Of a stretch of DNA of 64,000 bases, positions 44,085 through 53,376 are shown piece after piece. The DNA is from Methylophaga sp. (lineage in GTDB: Bacteria; Pseudomonadota; Gammaproteobacteria; Nitrosococcales; Methylophagaceae). A program made the position numbers and the translations under genes. Below the pieces are notes generated by a model that was not told the DNA's origin, did not search any database, and saw only the letters and a program-made list of their open reading frames with translations. The first letter of the stretch is position 1; every line of letters begins with the position of its first letter. Location of the stretch: contig PAJP01000025.1 of NCBI GenBank assembly GCA_002706095.1, positions 124,001 through 188,000 of the forward strand, written 5' to 3'.

Positions 44085-44191
44085 GAAGTTATGGGCATCT
44101 TAAAGTCACTGCAGTCTAGCAAAACAACTCTGAACAGTGTGTGAAACTATTGTTACACTATGCCAACACACTTATTTGCTTGGACAAGTTG

Positions 44192-45385
44192 ATGACCAAA
44201 ATCCGCGTTTGTCGAACGGCATCTATCCCCGACCCACTCAGAATTAGCCGCTATCAAAAGATACCCGAGCTGGGACCCAGAATTTTGTTCTTCAGTGGTG
44301 GTACCGCATTAACGGGGCTATCACGAGAGTTGAAAAAATTCACCCATAACTCCATTCATTTTGTCAGCCCTTTCGATTCAGGCGGTAGCTCAGCTAAGCT
44401 ACGACATGCCTTCGATATGCCTGCTATTGGTGATTTACGCAGTCGCTTAATGGCCTTAGCTGATGAGACCGTGTTAGGGCATCCTGAAATCTATCGACTG
44501 TTCAGTTACCGTTTCTCAGTCACTGAGAATCAAGAGCGGCTTAAGCGACGACTACAGAATATGGTGAATGGCAAAGATGATTTAATCAATGACATTGCCA
44601 ACCCTATGCGTAAGTTGATTTGTAACCATCTGGGTTATTTTTATCAGTCCATGCCCAAGGACTTTGATCTTCGTGGCGCCAGTATTGGTAATTTAATCTT
44701 GGCTGGTGGCTATCTGAATAATCATAAAGATTTGGAACCCATCGTTTTTTTATTCTCAAAATTGGTGCATGTATTAGGTACAGTGAGAACCATCACCAAT
44801 GATGATTACCACCTCTCTGTCGAGCTAGAGAATGGAGAAATTATTCATGGACAACATTTAATTACAGGCAAGGAAGTCGCCCCTATTTTATCTCCCATCA
44901 AGCACATTCACTTGAGCGAAACGTTAAATGGTAGTCGTCCCACCGAGACAAAGTTACGTAAACGAAACCGTGGTTTATTTGAAGATGCAGATTTAATCTG
45001 TTACCCACCGGGCAGCTTTTATACCAGTCTGCTGGCCAACTTACTGCCGACCGGTGTGGGCAAAGCCATCGCTAACAATGGCTGCCCCAAAGTGTTCGTC
45101 CCTAATCTCAATAGCGATCCAGAACAGCTTGGCATGACGTTACAAGACTCACTCATGACCATCATCAAATATATTCAAGAAGATATCACTGGTGATGCTC
45201 CAGCCAACACCGTATTGAATTATTTAATGGTGGATACCAAAAATGGACAATATCCTGGCGGGATTCCAACAGACTTATTGCAAGAGCTCAATATTGAACT
45301 CATCGACGTTAAGCTAATCGATAAACGTCATGATAAAACATATGATAATAAACGCTTAGTTTCTGCTTTACTGTCGCTTACCTAA
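44192..45385 (+). CDS. GAK system CofD-like protein
   Basis: This is a protein of about 397 residues. I start it at ATG 44192; the frame runs back to a GTG at 44141 without a better signal. It belongs to the CofD/YvcK fold: RILFFSGGTALTGLSREL is the nucleotide-binding start, then FVSPFDSGGSSAKLRHAF, GDLRSRLMAL, and the late DLICYPPGSFYTSLLANLL. CofD itself transfers a phospholactyl group in coenzyme F420 synthesis, whereas YvcK-type relatives bind UDP sugars. This longer, distinct branch is listed with the GAK system (from memory TIGR04357). It is divergent from the PhoU-APH operon over about 107 bp, so one control region may serve both. Confidence 0.87.
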   Translation: MTKIRVCRTASIPDPLRISRYQKIPELGPRILFFSGGTALTGLSRELKKFTHNSIHFVSPFDSGGSSAKLRHAFDMPAIGDLRSRLMALADETVLGHPEIYRLFSYRFSVTENQERLKRRLQNMVNGKDDLINDIANPMRKLICNHLGYFYQSMPKDFDLRGASIGNLILAGGYLNNHKDLEPIVFLFSKLVHVLGTVRTITNDDYHLSVELENGEIIHGQHLITGKEVAPILSPIKHIHLSETLNGSRPTETKLRKRNRGLFEDADLICYPPGSFYTSLLANLLPTGVGKAIANNGCPKVFVPNLNSDPEQLGMTLQDSLMTIIKYIQEDITGDAPANTVLNYLMVDTKNGQYPGGIPTDLLQELNIELIDVKLIDKRHDKTYDNKRLVSALLSLT

Positions 45386-45399
45386 ATTATGCAGTCATT

Positions 45400-48360
45400 T
45401 TATTGAGCACGGATATCAAATTTCATGATGACCACATCCTGCTCGGCCTGCTCTTCCTTCACCATGCCAGCATGTAATTGAGCCTCACTGAGTTTGGCCT
45501 GTTCTTGCAGATAAAGCATGACGGCCTGCTGTCTGGCTTTGGCCAGATTATTCAGGTCTGCCTCAGAAATCACTTTGTTTGCGACTAAACTGGATTTTAG
45601 TTTGCTGTTATAGGCCAGCAAATCTACAGACGGCTCTTCATCATCGGCTGCCGTATTGTCGGCCATTACCTCCAGCTTCACTGCTGTTAGGTCAGGACTT
45701 AAAGCTTGTTCTGTATATAAACGCTCTAATACCGTTTGGCGACGGACTAATAATTGTTGGTCCGTGTCAGTCTGCTCTAAACCGGCTTTGATATCCTGCT
45801 CCACCGCCTTAAGTTGCAATTGTTGTCGATCCAGCTTCTCTGCATAAGGCGCCGGAATGTCTAAAATTAATTGTGGACGTTGGACCAATGCTTCAGACAG
45901 TTTCAGCAAGGCTTCTTTTTGAGGTGGCGTGAGATCAGCTCGTCCCGCCTTAAACTGAATATTATCGACTGGCTGCTCATCGCCGCCTACCAGGTTGGCC
46001 AGGAAGCGGAATGGTGAGGTCACAATATTACGAATCGCATTAAAAATCGCGTTGCGAATAGCAGGTCCCATTTCAAACTTAGGATTATTGACATCGCCTG
46101 TCACCGGAATGCTTAAATCAATCACCCCTTCACTATTTTTTAATAAGGCCACGGCCAGATCCAGAGGTAAATCGACTGCTTCTGGTGATTCCACTCGCTC
46201 TCCCAGCTTGATATCACGTATCACCAGGCTGTTAGATGCATTTAAATTTCCATTTTGGATTTCATAATTCAGTTTGACATCAGCACGACCATCGGCAATT
46301 TTTCTACCTGCAAATTTGATGGTGTATGGGCTCATGGCTGGCAGATCCAGATTGCTGAATGACATGGCCACATTACTTTCTTCGGTAATATTGAACGGTG
46401 CCAGACTGCCTTCAATTTCGACCATACCAAACTCTTGTACCTGTCCTTCCAGATTCAATTCAACGGCCTGATCAGACTCGGTAGAAAAACCACTAATCTG
46501 ACCATCTAATGATCGCATTTCAGTATCAAACACAATTGGCAGGCTTTCATCGGTGAATCGTGAACTAGCCTTGTTTATGATCACCTCACCAATAGATACT
46601 TTGTATGGCTCAGCATTATTTTCAGTTTCAGTAGCTGTGGCTGTGCTAGCGCTCGGTTGTTCTTTTAACAGCTGACGTAAATTGGTCACGCCATCTTTAT
46701 TGATAAAGATACGACTGTACAGTTGATGGACTTCAATATCAGAAATAGCTAACTCTTTATTTTTGAGGGAGAAATCAATGGTATTAATGGATAACGCATC
46801 CAGGCTGAACAGTTTTTCCTTCAGATTCTGATTCTCTATCTGCAACGATGATAACGCTAAATCGCCATTGACCAATAAGGCATCATCAGCGTTACTTTTC
46901 AGCGAAGCATTAGCTGATAACTGTCCATTTTCCAGCGTCACCATGGCATATTCATTGATGTATGGCTGTAACGGCGTCAGTGATAATTGGTCGATCTTAC
47001 TCGCTGCTGTTACCGCCAGTTCAGGGAAAAGTTGTAGCTCGCCTGTAGTAGACATTGTACCGCCTGAACTCACCTTAATATTGGCGTTAAAAGGCATGAT
47101 TTGCTTATCTGCAAGACTGAGGTTATTCAGGCTCGCGGTGAGATTCAATGTCATATTAGACGGCAATTGCGGTTGTTTATCTTCAATAAACAGATCAATA
47201 TTATTCAGCCCGACTTCTGAGATAGCTAACTGTATGGCTGGCATATCGCTAGTTTCTTGCGCGTCATCTGCCTCTGATTTGGGTAGGGCATTCAGTAATT
47301 GCTGCCAGTTAATCACGCCCTGTTCGTTCATGATCGTGACCAGTTTCGCCTCATTGACTGATACTTTATCAATGCTTAATTGATTGTCAGGATAACGATA
47401 ACGGCCCTTTTCTAGTTGCAGCTGACCATCGGCAATTAAGGCTTTATCCAAGCCTGGTTGTGCCACATTGAGATCAAAGAGTTGGATAGCCGTGTTATTG
47501 ATATCAACGCTAGGTTGCTGACCACTCAGATCCACATCATAGTCCAGGCTGATATTGACGACACCTTGCTTTAATTCAACCGGTAACTGCGCTTTAAAAT
47601 AACGGTACGGTGTCTGTAGATTAAATTGGTTCAGTTTGAGCTGACCAGCTATAGTCAGTGGTGATAATGAAAAGGTGCCCGCCACTGATAGATTCGCCTT
47701 GTCTTCCAGCTCCATATTCAATGTGGTTTTCGCGGTTTCATCAGCTTGGGTAGAAAATTGATTCAGCTGAAAATTGATAGGCGATATAACAGTTTTAAAT
47801 GGCTCAGAAGGCACTTTATCCGAGTAATGTAATTCACCGCCCTCAAAACTTAGTGAGTTTAAAACGACATGAAAGAGTGGCTCATCGGCATCTGAAGTGG
47901 TGGAATCTGCGGTGACAGGTTCTGACTCTTCTTTTTCAGGTGCTGTTTCCTGCCATGTATCCGCCAGACGTGTTAGCGTATTTTCTGCCTCGGAATAACG
48001 CTGAAAATGCAGATCAGCCGCGTTAATATCTACTGTAGGAATACTGATATCACCTTTGATTAATTGGCTTGGATCGACATTCACATATACCGAATCCCAA
48101 GCCAGGATAGTCTGGTTTTCTCTTGTTTGAATAGCCAGACCAGCGATGTTTAACTCAAAGGTAAAAGGGTTGAATTGGATATCCTGTACTTGTGTTTGCA
48201 GCTGTAAGCGCTGCTCCAGAGTGCTTTTTAGTTGTCTTTCTGCCAGCCAGGGCAAGAGATAAAACCCGGCCAGCGTATAAATAACGACCAGACTTAACAG
48301 GCCGATGATGAAACGTCGATGACGAAAAAGAAAAGTCTTAGCTGATGGCATGCAATTCAT
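45400..48360 (-). CDS. DUF748 (AsmA-like) envelope protein
   Basis: This 986-residue inner membrane-anchored protein has one N-terminal transmembrane helix (about 15-35) and a very long periplasmic part. It contains the DUF748 core, beginning LPWLAERQLKSTLEQRLQLQ, with repeated beta-strand segments of the AsmA/YhdP type and a C-terminal helical OmpA-neighbour region. AsmA-like proteins are thought to form bridge-like lipid conduits between membranes; that role for this protein is inference. It ends convergent to the CofD-like gene with a 14-bp gap. ATG 48360 is used; an ATG at 48351 is an alternative, and neither has a strong ribosome binding site. Confidence 0.88.
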   Translation of the reverse strand: MNCMPSAKTFLFRHRRFIIGLLSLVVIYTLAGFYLLPWLAERQLKSTLEQRLQLQTQVQDIQFNPFTFELNIAGLAIQTRENQTILAWDSVYVNVDPSQLIKGDISIPTVDINAADLHFQRYSEAENTLTRLADTWQETAPEKEESEPVTADSTTSDADEPLFHVVLNSLSFEGGELHYSDKVPSEPFKTVISPINFQLNQFSTQADETAKTTLNMELEDKANLSVAGTFSLSPLTIAGQLKLNQFNLQTPYRYFKAQLPVELKQGVVNISLDYDVDLSGQQPSVDINNTAIQLFDLNVAQPGLDKALIADGQLQLEKGRYRYPDNQLSIDKVSVNEAKLVTIMNEQGVINWQQLLNALPKSEADDAQETSDMPAIQLAISEVGLNNIDLFIEDKQPQLPSNMTLNLTASLNNLSLADKQIMPFNANIKVSSGGTMSTTGELQLFPELAVTAASKIDQLSLTPLQPYINEYAMVTLENGQLSANASLKSNADDALLVNGDLALSSLQIENQNLKEKLFSLDALSINTIDFSLKNKELAISDIEVHQLYSRIFINKDGVTNLRQLLKEQPSASTATATETENNAEPYKVSIGEVIINKASSRFTDESLPIVFDTEMRSLDGQISGFSTESDQAVELNLEGQVQEFGMVEIEGSLAPFNITEESNVAMSFSNLDLPAMSPYTIKFAGRKIADGRADVKLNYEIQNGNLNASNSLVIRDIKLGERVESPEAVDLPLDLAVALLKNSEGVIDLSIPVTGDVNNPKFEMGPAIRNAIFNAIRNIVTSPFRFLANLVGGDEQPVDNIQFKAGRADLTPPQKEALLKLSEALVQRPQLILDIPAPYAEKLDRQQLQLKAVEQDIKAGLEQTDTDQQLLVRRQTVLERLYTEQALSPDLTAVKLEVMADNTAADDEEPSVDLLAYNSKLKSSLVANKVISEADLNNLAKARQQAVMLYLQEQAKLSEAQLHAGMVKEEQAEQDVVIMKFDIRAQ

Positions 48361-48429
48361 TCATTGTGATGATGGAATCATTAGATAGTACACAATTAAC
48401 TTTATCGTACCAATGTGTGTACTGGTGAG

Positions 48430-48945
48430 TTAGGCTTGCTGAAGACGCTCACGCGTGTCTGCCGCGCCCATCGCATCCGCCAACATTAACGCCGTTTTGC
48501 CGTCATCCGTCCTGGCCTCTATATCAGCACCATGCGCCAACAGGCAATCGACCACCGCCAGTTGATTGAACATGGCTGCAAACATCAGTGCTGTTTTACC
48601 ATCTGGCGTTGTCGCATTGACATTGGCACCATGCTGAATCAACAACTCGGCAATATCTTTATAACCTTTAAATGCCACACCAGCTAAAGGGGTTTGTTGG
48701 CGATCATTGGCCAGTTCAGGGTCGGCACCATGTTCCAGCAATAACTTTGTCATCTCATAATGGCCATTATAGCTGGCCAGCATCAACAGGCTATCGCCAT
48801 TGCCCGTGCGAATATTGACTGGCAAGCCCATTTCCAGTGATTTTTTTAACTCTTCCGCTTTACCGTCACGCACTAACTGAAAGACTAATTGAGCTAGCTC
48901 GTAGGTTTTCTCATCCATTTCTGGGTTGGCGTCATTTTCTGTCAT
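48430..48945 (-). CDS. ankyrin repeat protein
   Basis: This 171-residue cytosolic protein has about four ankyrin repeats, seen from GNGDSLLMLASYNGHYEMTK, then TPLAGVAFKGYKDIAELLIQ, KTALMFAAMFNQLAVVDCLL and KTALMLADAMGAADTRERL. A short acidic N-terminal helix region precedes them. Ankyrin repeats are protein-binding scaffolds; no catalytic domain is attached. No signal peptide is present. It lies 42 bp downstream of the ETF-QO stop on the same strand and may be co-transcribed, but a functional link is not evident. Confidence 0.93.
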   Translation of the reverse strand: MTENDANPEMDEKTYELAQLVFQLVRDGKAEELKKSLEMGLPVNIRTGNGDSLLMLASYNGHYEMTKLLLEHGADPELANDRQQTPLAGVAFKGYKDIAELLIQHGANVNATTPDGKTALMFAAMFNQLAVVDCLLAHGADIEARTDDGKTALMLADAMGAADTRERLQQA

Positions 48946-48987
48946 TACAGTATCCTTTAACTCTGTTGTTAGCTATCCACTCCACCC

Positions 48988-50643
48988 TTACATACCTTTG
49001 TATACAGGGCCACTTCCGCCTTCTGGTGGCACCCAGACAATATTCTGAGTCGGGTCTTTGATATCACAGGTTTTACAGTGTATGCAGTTCTGAGCATTTA
49101 TCTGCAACGACGGTTCCCCTGCCTGCTCAATAATTTCATAGACTCCGGCCGGGCAATAACGTTGTTCTGGTGCATCATAGTTCTTCAGGTTGATGGTGAC
49201 GGGCACGGCCTTGTCTTTTAATTGCAAATGACCAGGTTGGTTATCATCATGCACGATATTGCTCAAATCGATCGAAGACAAGCGATCAAAAGTCAGCTCA
49301 CCATCTGGTTTAGGGTAGTCAATTTTCTTAACTTGGTTTTTCGATTTGAGACTTTTATGGTCTGCCTGCTGATGCTGCAATATCCAGGGTAACTTGATAT
49401 GTAAGGCACTCAGCCACAATTCAATACCCGCTAAGGCGCCACCTGTCAGGTTGCCAAAACGTGACAGCAATGGTTTAAAGTTACGCACTTTTTCCAACTC
49501 TTTCCAAACCCATGAAGCATTTAATTTAATGGGATATTCCATAAGTAAACGCTTACCATCATTTGTCGATTCAGTAAAATAGTCGTAAGCCGCTTCTGCG
49601 GCTAACATGCCTGATTTGATCGCATTATGGCTGCCTTTAATTTTGGGCACATTGACCATGCCCGCGCTGCAACCAATAAATGCACCACCAGGGAAAATCA
49701 GATCCGGCAAAGATTGCAAACCTCCTTCGCTAATGGCTCTGGCACCATAACTAAGACGTTTGCCGCCTTGTAACATTGCTCGTATCTCGGGGTGCGTTTT
49801 GAAACGTTGAAACTCATCAAAAGGTGATAGATACGGATTGCTGTAATCCAGATGCACCACCATCCCGATAGACACTAATTGTTCACCATAGTGATAGACA
49901 AAAGCACCGCCCCCCGTATCGTCAGATAAGGGCCAGCCAAAACTATGACTGACATAACCTGGCTGATGCTGTTGCTCAGGGATACGCCAGATTTCTTTGA
50001 TGCCCAAGCCAAACTTGGCTGGACGGTCTGCATCACGTAGATTGAAATGCGACTCTAACTGACGTGCCAGAGAACCTCTGGCCCCTTCTGCAATTAGGGT
50101 AAAAGGCGCCTGAATTTCAATTCCTGCCACAAATTGTGCTGTGGGCTCACCATCGGCATCTCTACCCATATCCCCAGTAATAACCCCAATCAGATCACCC
50201 TGTTCGTTATATAAAGCTTCCTGAGCTGAAAAGCCGGCATAGATTTCAACGCCCAGCTCTTCAGCCTGACCGCCCAGCCATGAGCATAACTCACCCAAAC
50301 TACCAATGTAGTTACCACTATTTTTCATCAAAGGCGGCATTAACCAATGTGGAATCGTCCACGCTTTATCGCTGGTCATAAACTGGAACTTATCTTCACT
50401 CACGGCGGTTTTTAGTGGTGCACCTTTTTGTTTCCAGTCGGGTATCAGCTCGTTTAACGCGATCGGATCGATCACAGCACCAGAAATAATTTGTGCCCCA
50501 ACTTCAGCGGCTTTTTCTAACACACAGACACTGAGATCCTTTCCGGCCTCATTAGCTAATTGTTTAAAACGAATAGCGGCGCCCAACCCCGCTGGCCCAG
50601 CACCAATAATTAACAAGTCATAATTCATTACGTCACGTTGCAT
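48988..50643 (-). CDS. electron transfer flavoprotein-ubiquinone oxidoreductase
   Basis: This 551-residue ETF-QO passes electrons from reduced ETF to the quinone pool at the inner membrane. The FAD start is YDLLIIGAGPAGLGAAIRF. An ubiquinone-binding region with GGKRLSYGARAISEGG follows. The C-terminal ferredoxin-like part carries CPAGVYEI and CIHCKTCDIKDPTQNIVW, four Cys that hold one [4Fe-4S] cluster, and ends GGSGPVYKGM. Length and motif order match the bacterial and mitochondrial enzyme. It sits next to the LysR gene and near etfBA, which are divergent. In methylotrophs ETF often takes electrons from methylated amine or glycine dehydrogenases; no such dehydrogenase is in this window. Confidence 0.95.
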   Translation of the reverse strand: MQRDVMNYDLLIIGAGPAGLGAAIRFKQLANEAGKDLSVCVLEKAAEVGAQIISGAVIDPIALNELIPDWKQKGAPLKTAVSEDKFQFMTSDKAWTIPHWLMPPLMKNSGNYIGSLGELCSWLGGQAEELGVEIYAGFSAQEALYNEQGDLIGVITGDMGRDADGEPTAQFVAGIEIQAPFTLIAEGARGSLARQLESHFNLRDADRPAKFGLGIKEIWRIPEQQHQPGYVSHSFGWPLSDDTGGGAFVYHYGEQLVSIGMVVHLDYSNPYLSPFDEFQRFKTHPEIRAMLQGGKRLSYGARAISEGGLQSLPDLIFPGGAFIGCSAGMVNVPKIKGSHNAIKSGMLAAEAAYDYFTESTNDGKRLLMEYPIKLNASWVWKELEKVRNFKPLLSRFGNLTGGALAGIELWLSALHIKLPWILQHQQADHKSLKSKNQVKKIDYPKPDGELTFDRLSSIDLSNIVHDDNQPGHLQLKDKAVPVTINLKNYDAPEQRYCPAGVYEIIEQAGEPSLQINAQNCIHCKTCDIKDPTQNIVWVPPEGGSGPVYKGM

Positions 50644-50646
50644 GAT

Positions 50647-51579
50647 TTATTCCTTAATAATTCGAGTGAGATTAACCTCGTCACTGCGCGAAACATCAGC
50701 AGTAATCGATTGACATAACGCTAAAAACTCACGCATGCCGGTGGTCTGATATTTCTGCTTATGCCACAGAAAATAGAAATACCGACCTAGATCCAAAGCA
50801 GGTGTATTGACCGGTACCAGGCTACCGCGACGAAAGGCATCTTTTAATGCCAGTCGGGAAATGCAACCGATACCCAGACCTGATTCGACTGTACGTTTTA
50901 CCGCTTCGGTGTGTTCAAGTTCGAGGCGAATATTGAGTTGTGAATGATAATTGTGAAAAGCACGATCAAACGTCTCACGTGTACCAGAACCTTTCTCTCT
51001 GAGAATCCAAGGCTCTGCTAATAACTGTTGCACAGTGACCTTTTTCTTGTTTGCCAGAGGATGATCAGGTGCACAGAACACCACTAACTCATCGGCAATC
51101 CAGGTTTCCACTTCAATATCCGGGTGATGACATCCCCCTTCAATCAAACCAATATCAAGCTCATGGTTCGCAATTTGTTCAATGATGGTTTTTGTATTGT
51201 GAACCTGCAACTCAATGCGGCTATCAGCATGTTCATGTAAAAACTCGGCCACCAGCAAGGTCGCCAAATAGTTACCAATAGTCAGCGTGGCACCGATTTT
51301 CATCAGACCATATCCGGCATGACCTTCCATGAGATTATGAATTTCCTGCGCACGATCTAGTAGCTCAACAGCATGCGGTAACAATTGCTGACCTGCCTGA
51401 TTAATCCGCAATGATTTACCCACACGATCAAACAATTGCACATTGTATTGCTTCTCAAATTCTGCCAGTGCGGTACTCGCTGCAGATTGAGATAGAAACA
51501 AGGCTTGAGCTGCTTTTGACACACTGCCTGTTCGGCTGACAGCAACAAAAATTTCGAGTTGTCTTAGACTGAATTTCAT
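50647..51579 (-). CDS. LysR-family regulator next to the ETF genes
   Basis: This is a 310-residue LysR-type regulator. The helix-turn-helix is in residues ~4-60 (LRQLEIFVAVSRTGSVSKAA, SQSAASTALAEFE), followed by a periplasmic-binding-like effector domain (about 90-295). It is transcribed divergently from etfB across about 103 bp that contain palindromic sites, and only 3 bp separate its stop end from the ETF-QO gene start, so it probably controls both sides. The effector is unknown; LysR co-inducers are often pathway intermediates. Co-transcription with ETF-QO is likely. Confidence 0.92.
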   Translation of the reverse strand: MKFSLRQLEIFVAVSRTGSVSKAAQALFLSQSAASTALAEFEKQYNVQLFDRVGKSLRINQAGQQLLPHAVELLDRAQEIHNLMEGHAGYGLMKIGATLTIGNYLATLLVAEFLHEHADSRIELQVHNTKTIIEQIANHELDIGLIEGGCHHPDIEVETWIADELVVFCAPDHPLANKKKVTVQQLLAEPWILREKGSGTRETFDRAFHNYHSQLNIRLELEHTEAVKRTVESGLGIGCISRLALKDAFRRGSLVPVNTPALDLGRYFYFLWHKQKYQTTGMREFLALCQSITADVSRSDEVNLTRIIKE

Positions 51580-51594
51580 GTTTTTGCATATCTA

Positions 51595-51634
51595 TTTGTT
51601 AGATAGATAATATCTAAATTATCAATTTAACAAA
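51595..51634. promoter_or_regulatory. candidate LysR operator between lysR and etfB
   Basis: TTTGTTA (51595-51601) and TAACAAA (51628-51634) are perfect inverted arms. Inside them AGATA (51601-51605) pairs with TATCT (51611-51615). The region is AT-rich and lies in the divergent promoter, as expected for LysR binding with T-N11-A-type half sites. Confidence 0.55.
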
Positions 51635-51682
51635 TATTGTACGCCACTATAAAATGCTCAGCAAACCTTAAGAGGAAATGTA

Positions 51683-52435
51683 ATGAAAATTTTAGTCGCG
51701 ATAAAACGTGTAGTGGATTACAACATCAAAGTCGGTATCAAAGCCGATGGTTCCAATGTGGATATCGACGGCGTGAAAATGAGTGCCAACCCGTTCGATG
51801 AAAATGCGATTGAGCAAGCCATTCGTTTGAAAGAACAAGGTAAGGCCGATGAAGTTGTTGCCGTGTCCATTGGCTCATCAGCCAATCAGGGTGTATTAAG
51901 ACATGCGCTGGCTATGGGTGTGGATCGGGCACTTCTAGTCGAACACGAAACAGAAGTACAGTCGCTGGAGGTCGCCAAACTCTTACAAGCCGTCGCTGAT
52001 AAAGAGCAACCGGATCTGATACTTCTCGGTAAACAAGCGGTGGATGATGATGCTGGTCAGGCAGGGCAAATGCTGGCTGCCTTGTTGGATTATCCACAAG
52101 GTACTTTTGCTTCGGAGCTGGATATTGAAAATGGTGAAGCTATCGTTACCCGTGAAATAGACGGTGGTACCGAAACCGTGGCATTGCAATTACCTGCGGT
52201 AGTCACTGCTGACTTACGCTTAAACGATCCACGGTTCGTCAAACTACCCAATCTGATGCAGGCGAGAAAGAAACCGATCGAAAACCTGTCGGCTTCAGAT
52301 CTGGTCACTGAGTTAACGCCCAGATTGTCATTAATCAATGTCGCCGAACCACCTCAACGTAAAGCTGGGATTAAAGTCGACAGTGTTGATGCTTTATTGC
52401 AGCAATTACGTACAAAAGAAGGAATTGCACTATGA
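51683..52435 (+). CDS. etfB: electron transfer flavoprotein beta subunit
   Basis: This 250-residue ETF small subunit shows the family start MKILVAIKRVVDYN and NPFDENAIEQAIRLKE, the AMP-binding region VAVSIG followed by LRHALAMGVDRALLV, and the recognition block with LGKQAVDDDAGQAGQMLAALL. The C-terminal region resembles the recognition loop that engages partner dehydrogenases. Preceded by an AGAGGAAAT ribosome binding site. It overlaps etfA by 4 bp. ETF shuttles electrons between flavin dehydrogenases and ETF-QO, which is encoded just across the regulator gene. Confidence 0.95.
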   Translation: MKILVAIKRVVDYNIKVGIKADGSNVDIDGVKMSANPFDENAIEQAIRLKEQGKADEVVAVSIGSSANQGVLRHALAMGVDRALLVEHETEVQSLEVAKLLQAVADKEQPDLILLGKQAVDDDAGQAGQMLAALLDYPQGTFASELDIENGEAIVTREIDGGTETVALQLPAVVTADLRLNDPRFVKLPNLMQARKKPIENLSASDLVTELTPRLSLINVAEPPQRKAGIKVDSVDALLQQLRTKEGIAL

Positions 52436-53364
52436 GCACATTAGTATTAGCCGAACACAATGGACAACAACTGCATAATGAAGTCCGTCATGCTGTCTCC
52501 GCTGCTCAACACTGGGGACAGCCTGTTCATCTTTTAGTTGTGGGTTATCAGTCTGAGCAGATTGCCAAACAAGCCGCGACTATAGATGGAGTGACTGAGG
52601 TATTACATGCCAATGCCCCGCAGTTTGAGCATCCGCTTGCTGAAGATGTGAGTAAGCTGATTGATACTTTGGTGACAGATTATGAGGTCGTGATGGCTGC
52701 ACATACCTCATTCAGCCGGAATGTGTTGCCACGTGTGGCTGCTGTGGCCGATGTCGCCATGATCTCAGACGTGTTAGCCATCCAGCCTGACAACCACTAT
52801 GTGCGGGCTATTTATGCCGGTAACGTTCACACCACTATACAAAGCCATGATGCAACGCAAATTCTGACAGTGCGTGGCAGTAAATTTACTGCGGCTGAGT
52901 TAAATGGTCAGGCTGAAATAACAGCAGTCTCAGTCCCTGAACCTTTCACCAAAACACGCTGGATCAGTGAGTCTCGAATTGAGTCTGATCGGCCTGCGCT
53001 TAACTCGGCCAAAGTCGTGGTGTCGGGTGGTCGCTCATTAGGTAGTGCAGAGAAGTTTGATGCTTTACTTAATCCCTTAGCTGAAAAACTCGGTGCTGCA
53101 CTCGGTGCGACCAGAGCGGCTGTGGATGCAGGCTATGCGCCAAATGAAATTCAGGTCGGTCAAACCGGTGTCACGGTAGCACCTGAACTGTATTTTGCGG
53201 TTGGCGTGTCTGGTGCGGTGCAACATACCGCCGGCATGAAAGACAGCCGTATTGTCGTCGCCATCAACCAGGATCCTGACGCGCCCATTTTTCAGGTAGC
53301 CGATTATGGCCTGGTGGCCGATCTGTTTGATGCCGTGCCTAGTTTAACCAACGCCCTTTCATAA
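52432..53364 (+). CDS. etfA: electron transfer flavoprotein alpha subunit
   Basis: This 310-residue ETF large subunit has an N-terminal domain I (MSTLVLAEHNGQQL; ADVAMISDVL) and the C-terminal FAD domain. FAD contacts are read in VVVSGGRSLGSAEKF, LGATRAAVDAGYAPNEIQVGQ, ELYFAVGVSGAVQHTAGM and VVAINQDPDAPIFQVADYG. It starts inside the etfB stop (ATGA overlap). Together with EtfB it forms the heterodimer that carries electrons to the quinone pool. The next gene, a ferredoxin-NADP reductase, begins 12 bp later and is probably in the same operon. Confidence 0.95.
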   Translation: MSTLVLAEHNGQQLHNEVRHAVSAAQHWGQPVHLLVVGYQSEQIAKQAATIDGVTEVLHANAPQFEHPLAEDVSKLIDTLVTDYEVVMAAHTSFSRNVLPRVAAVADVAMISDVLAIQPDNHYVRAIYAGNVHTTIQSHDATQILTVRGSKFTAAELNGQAEITAVSVPEPFTKTRWISESRIESDRPALNSAKVVVSGGRSLGSAEKFDALLNPLAEKLGAALGATRAAVDAGYAPNEIQVGQTGVTVAPELYFAVGVSGAVQHTAGMKDSRIVVAINQDPDAPIFQVADYGLVADLFDAVPSLTNALS

Positions 53365-53376
53365 AAAGAGATAACG

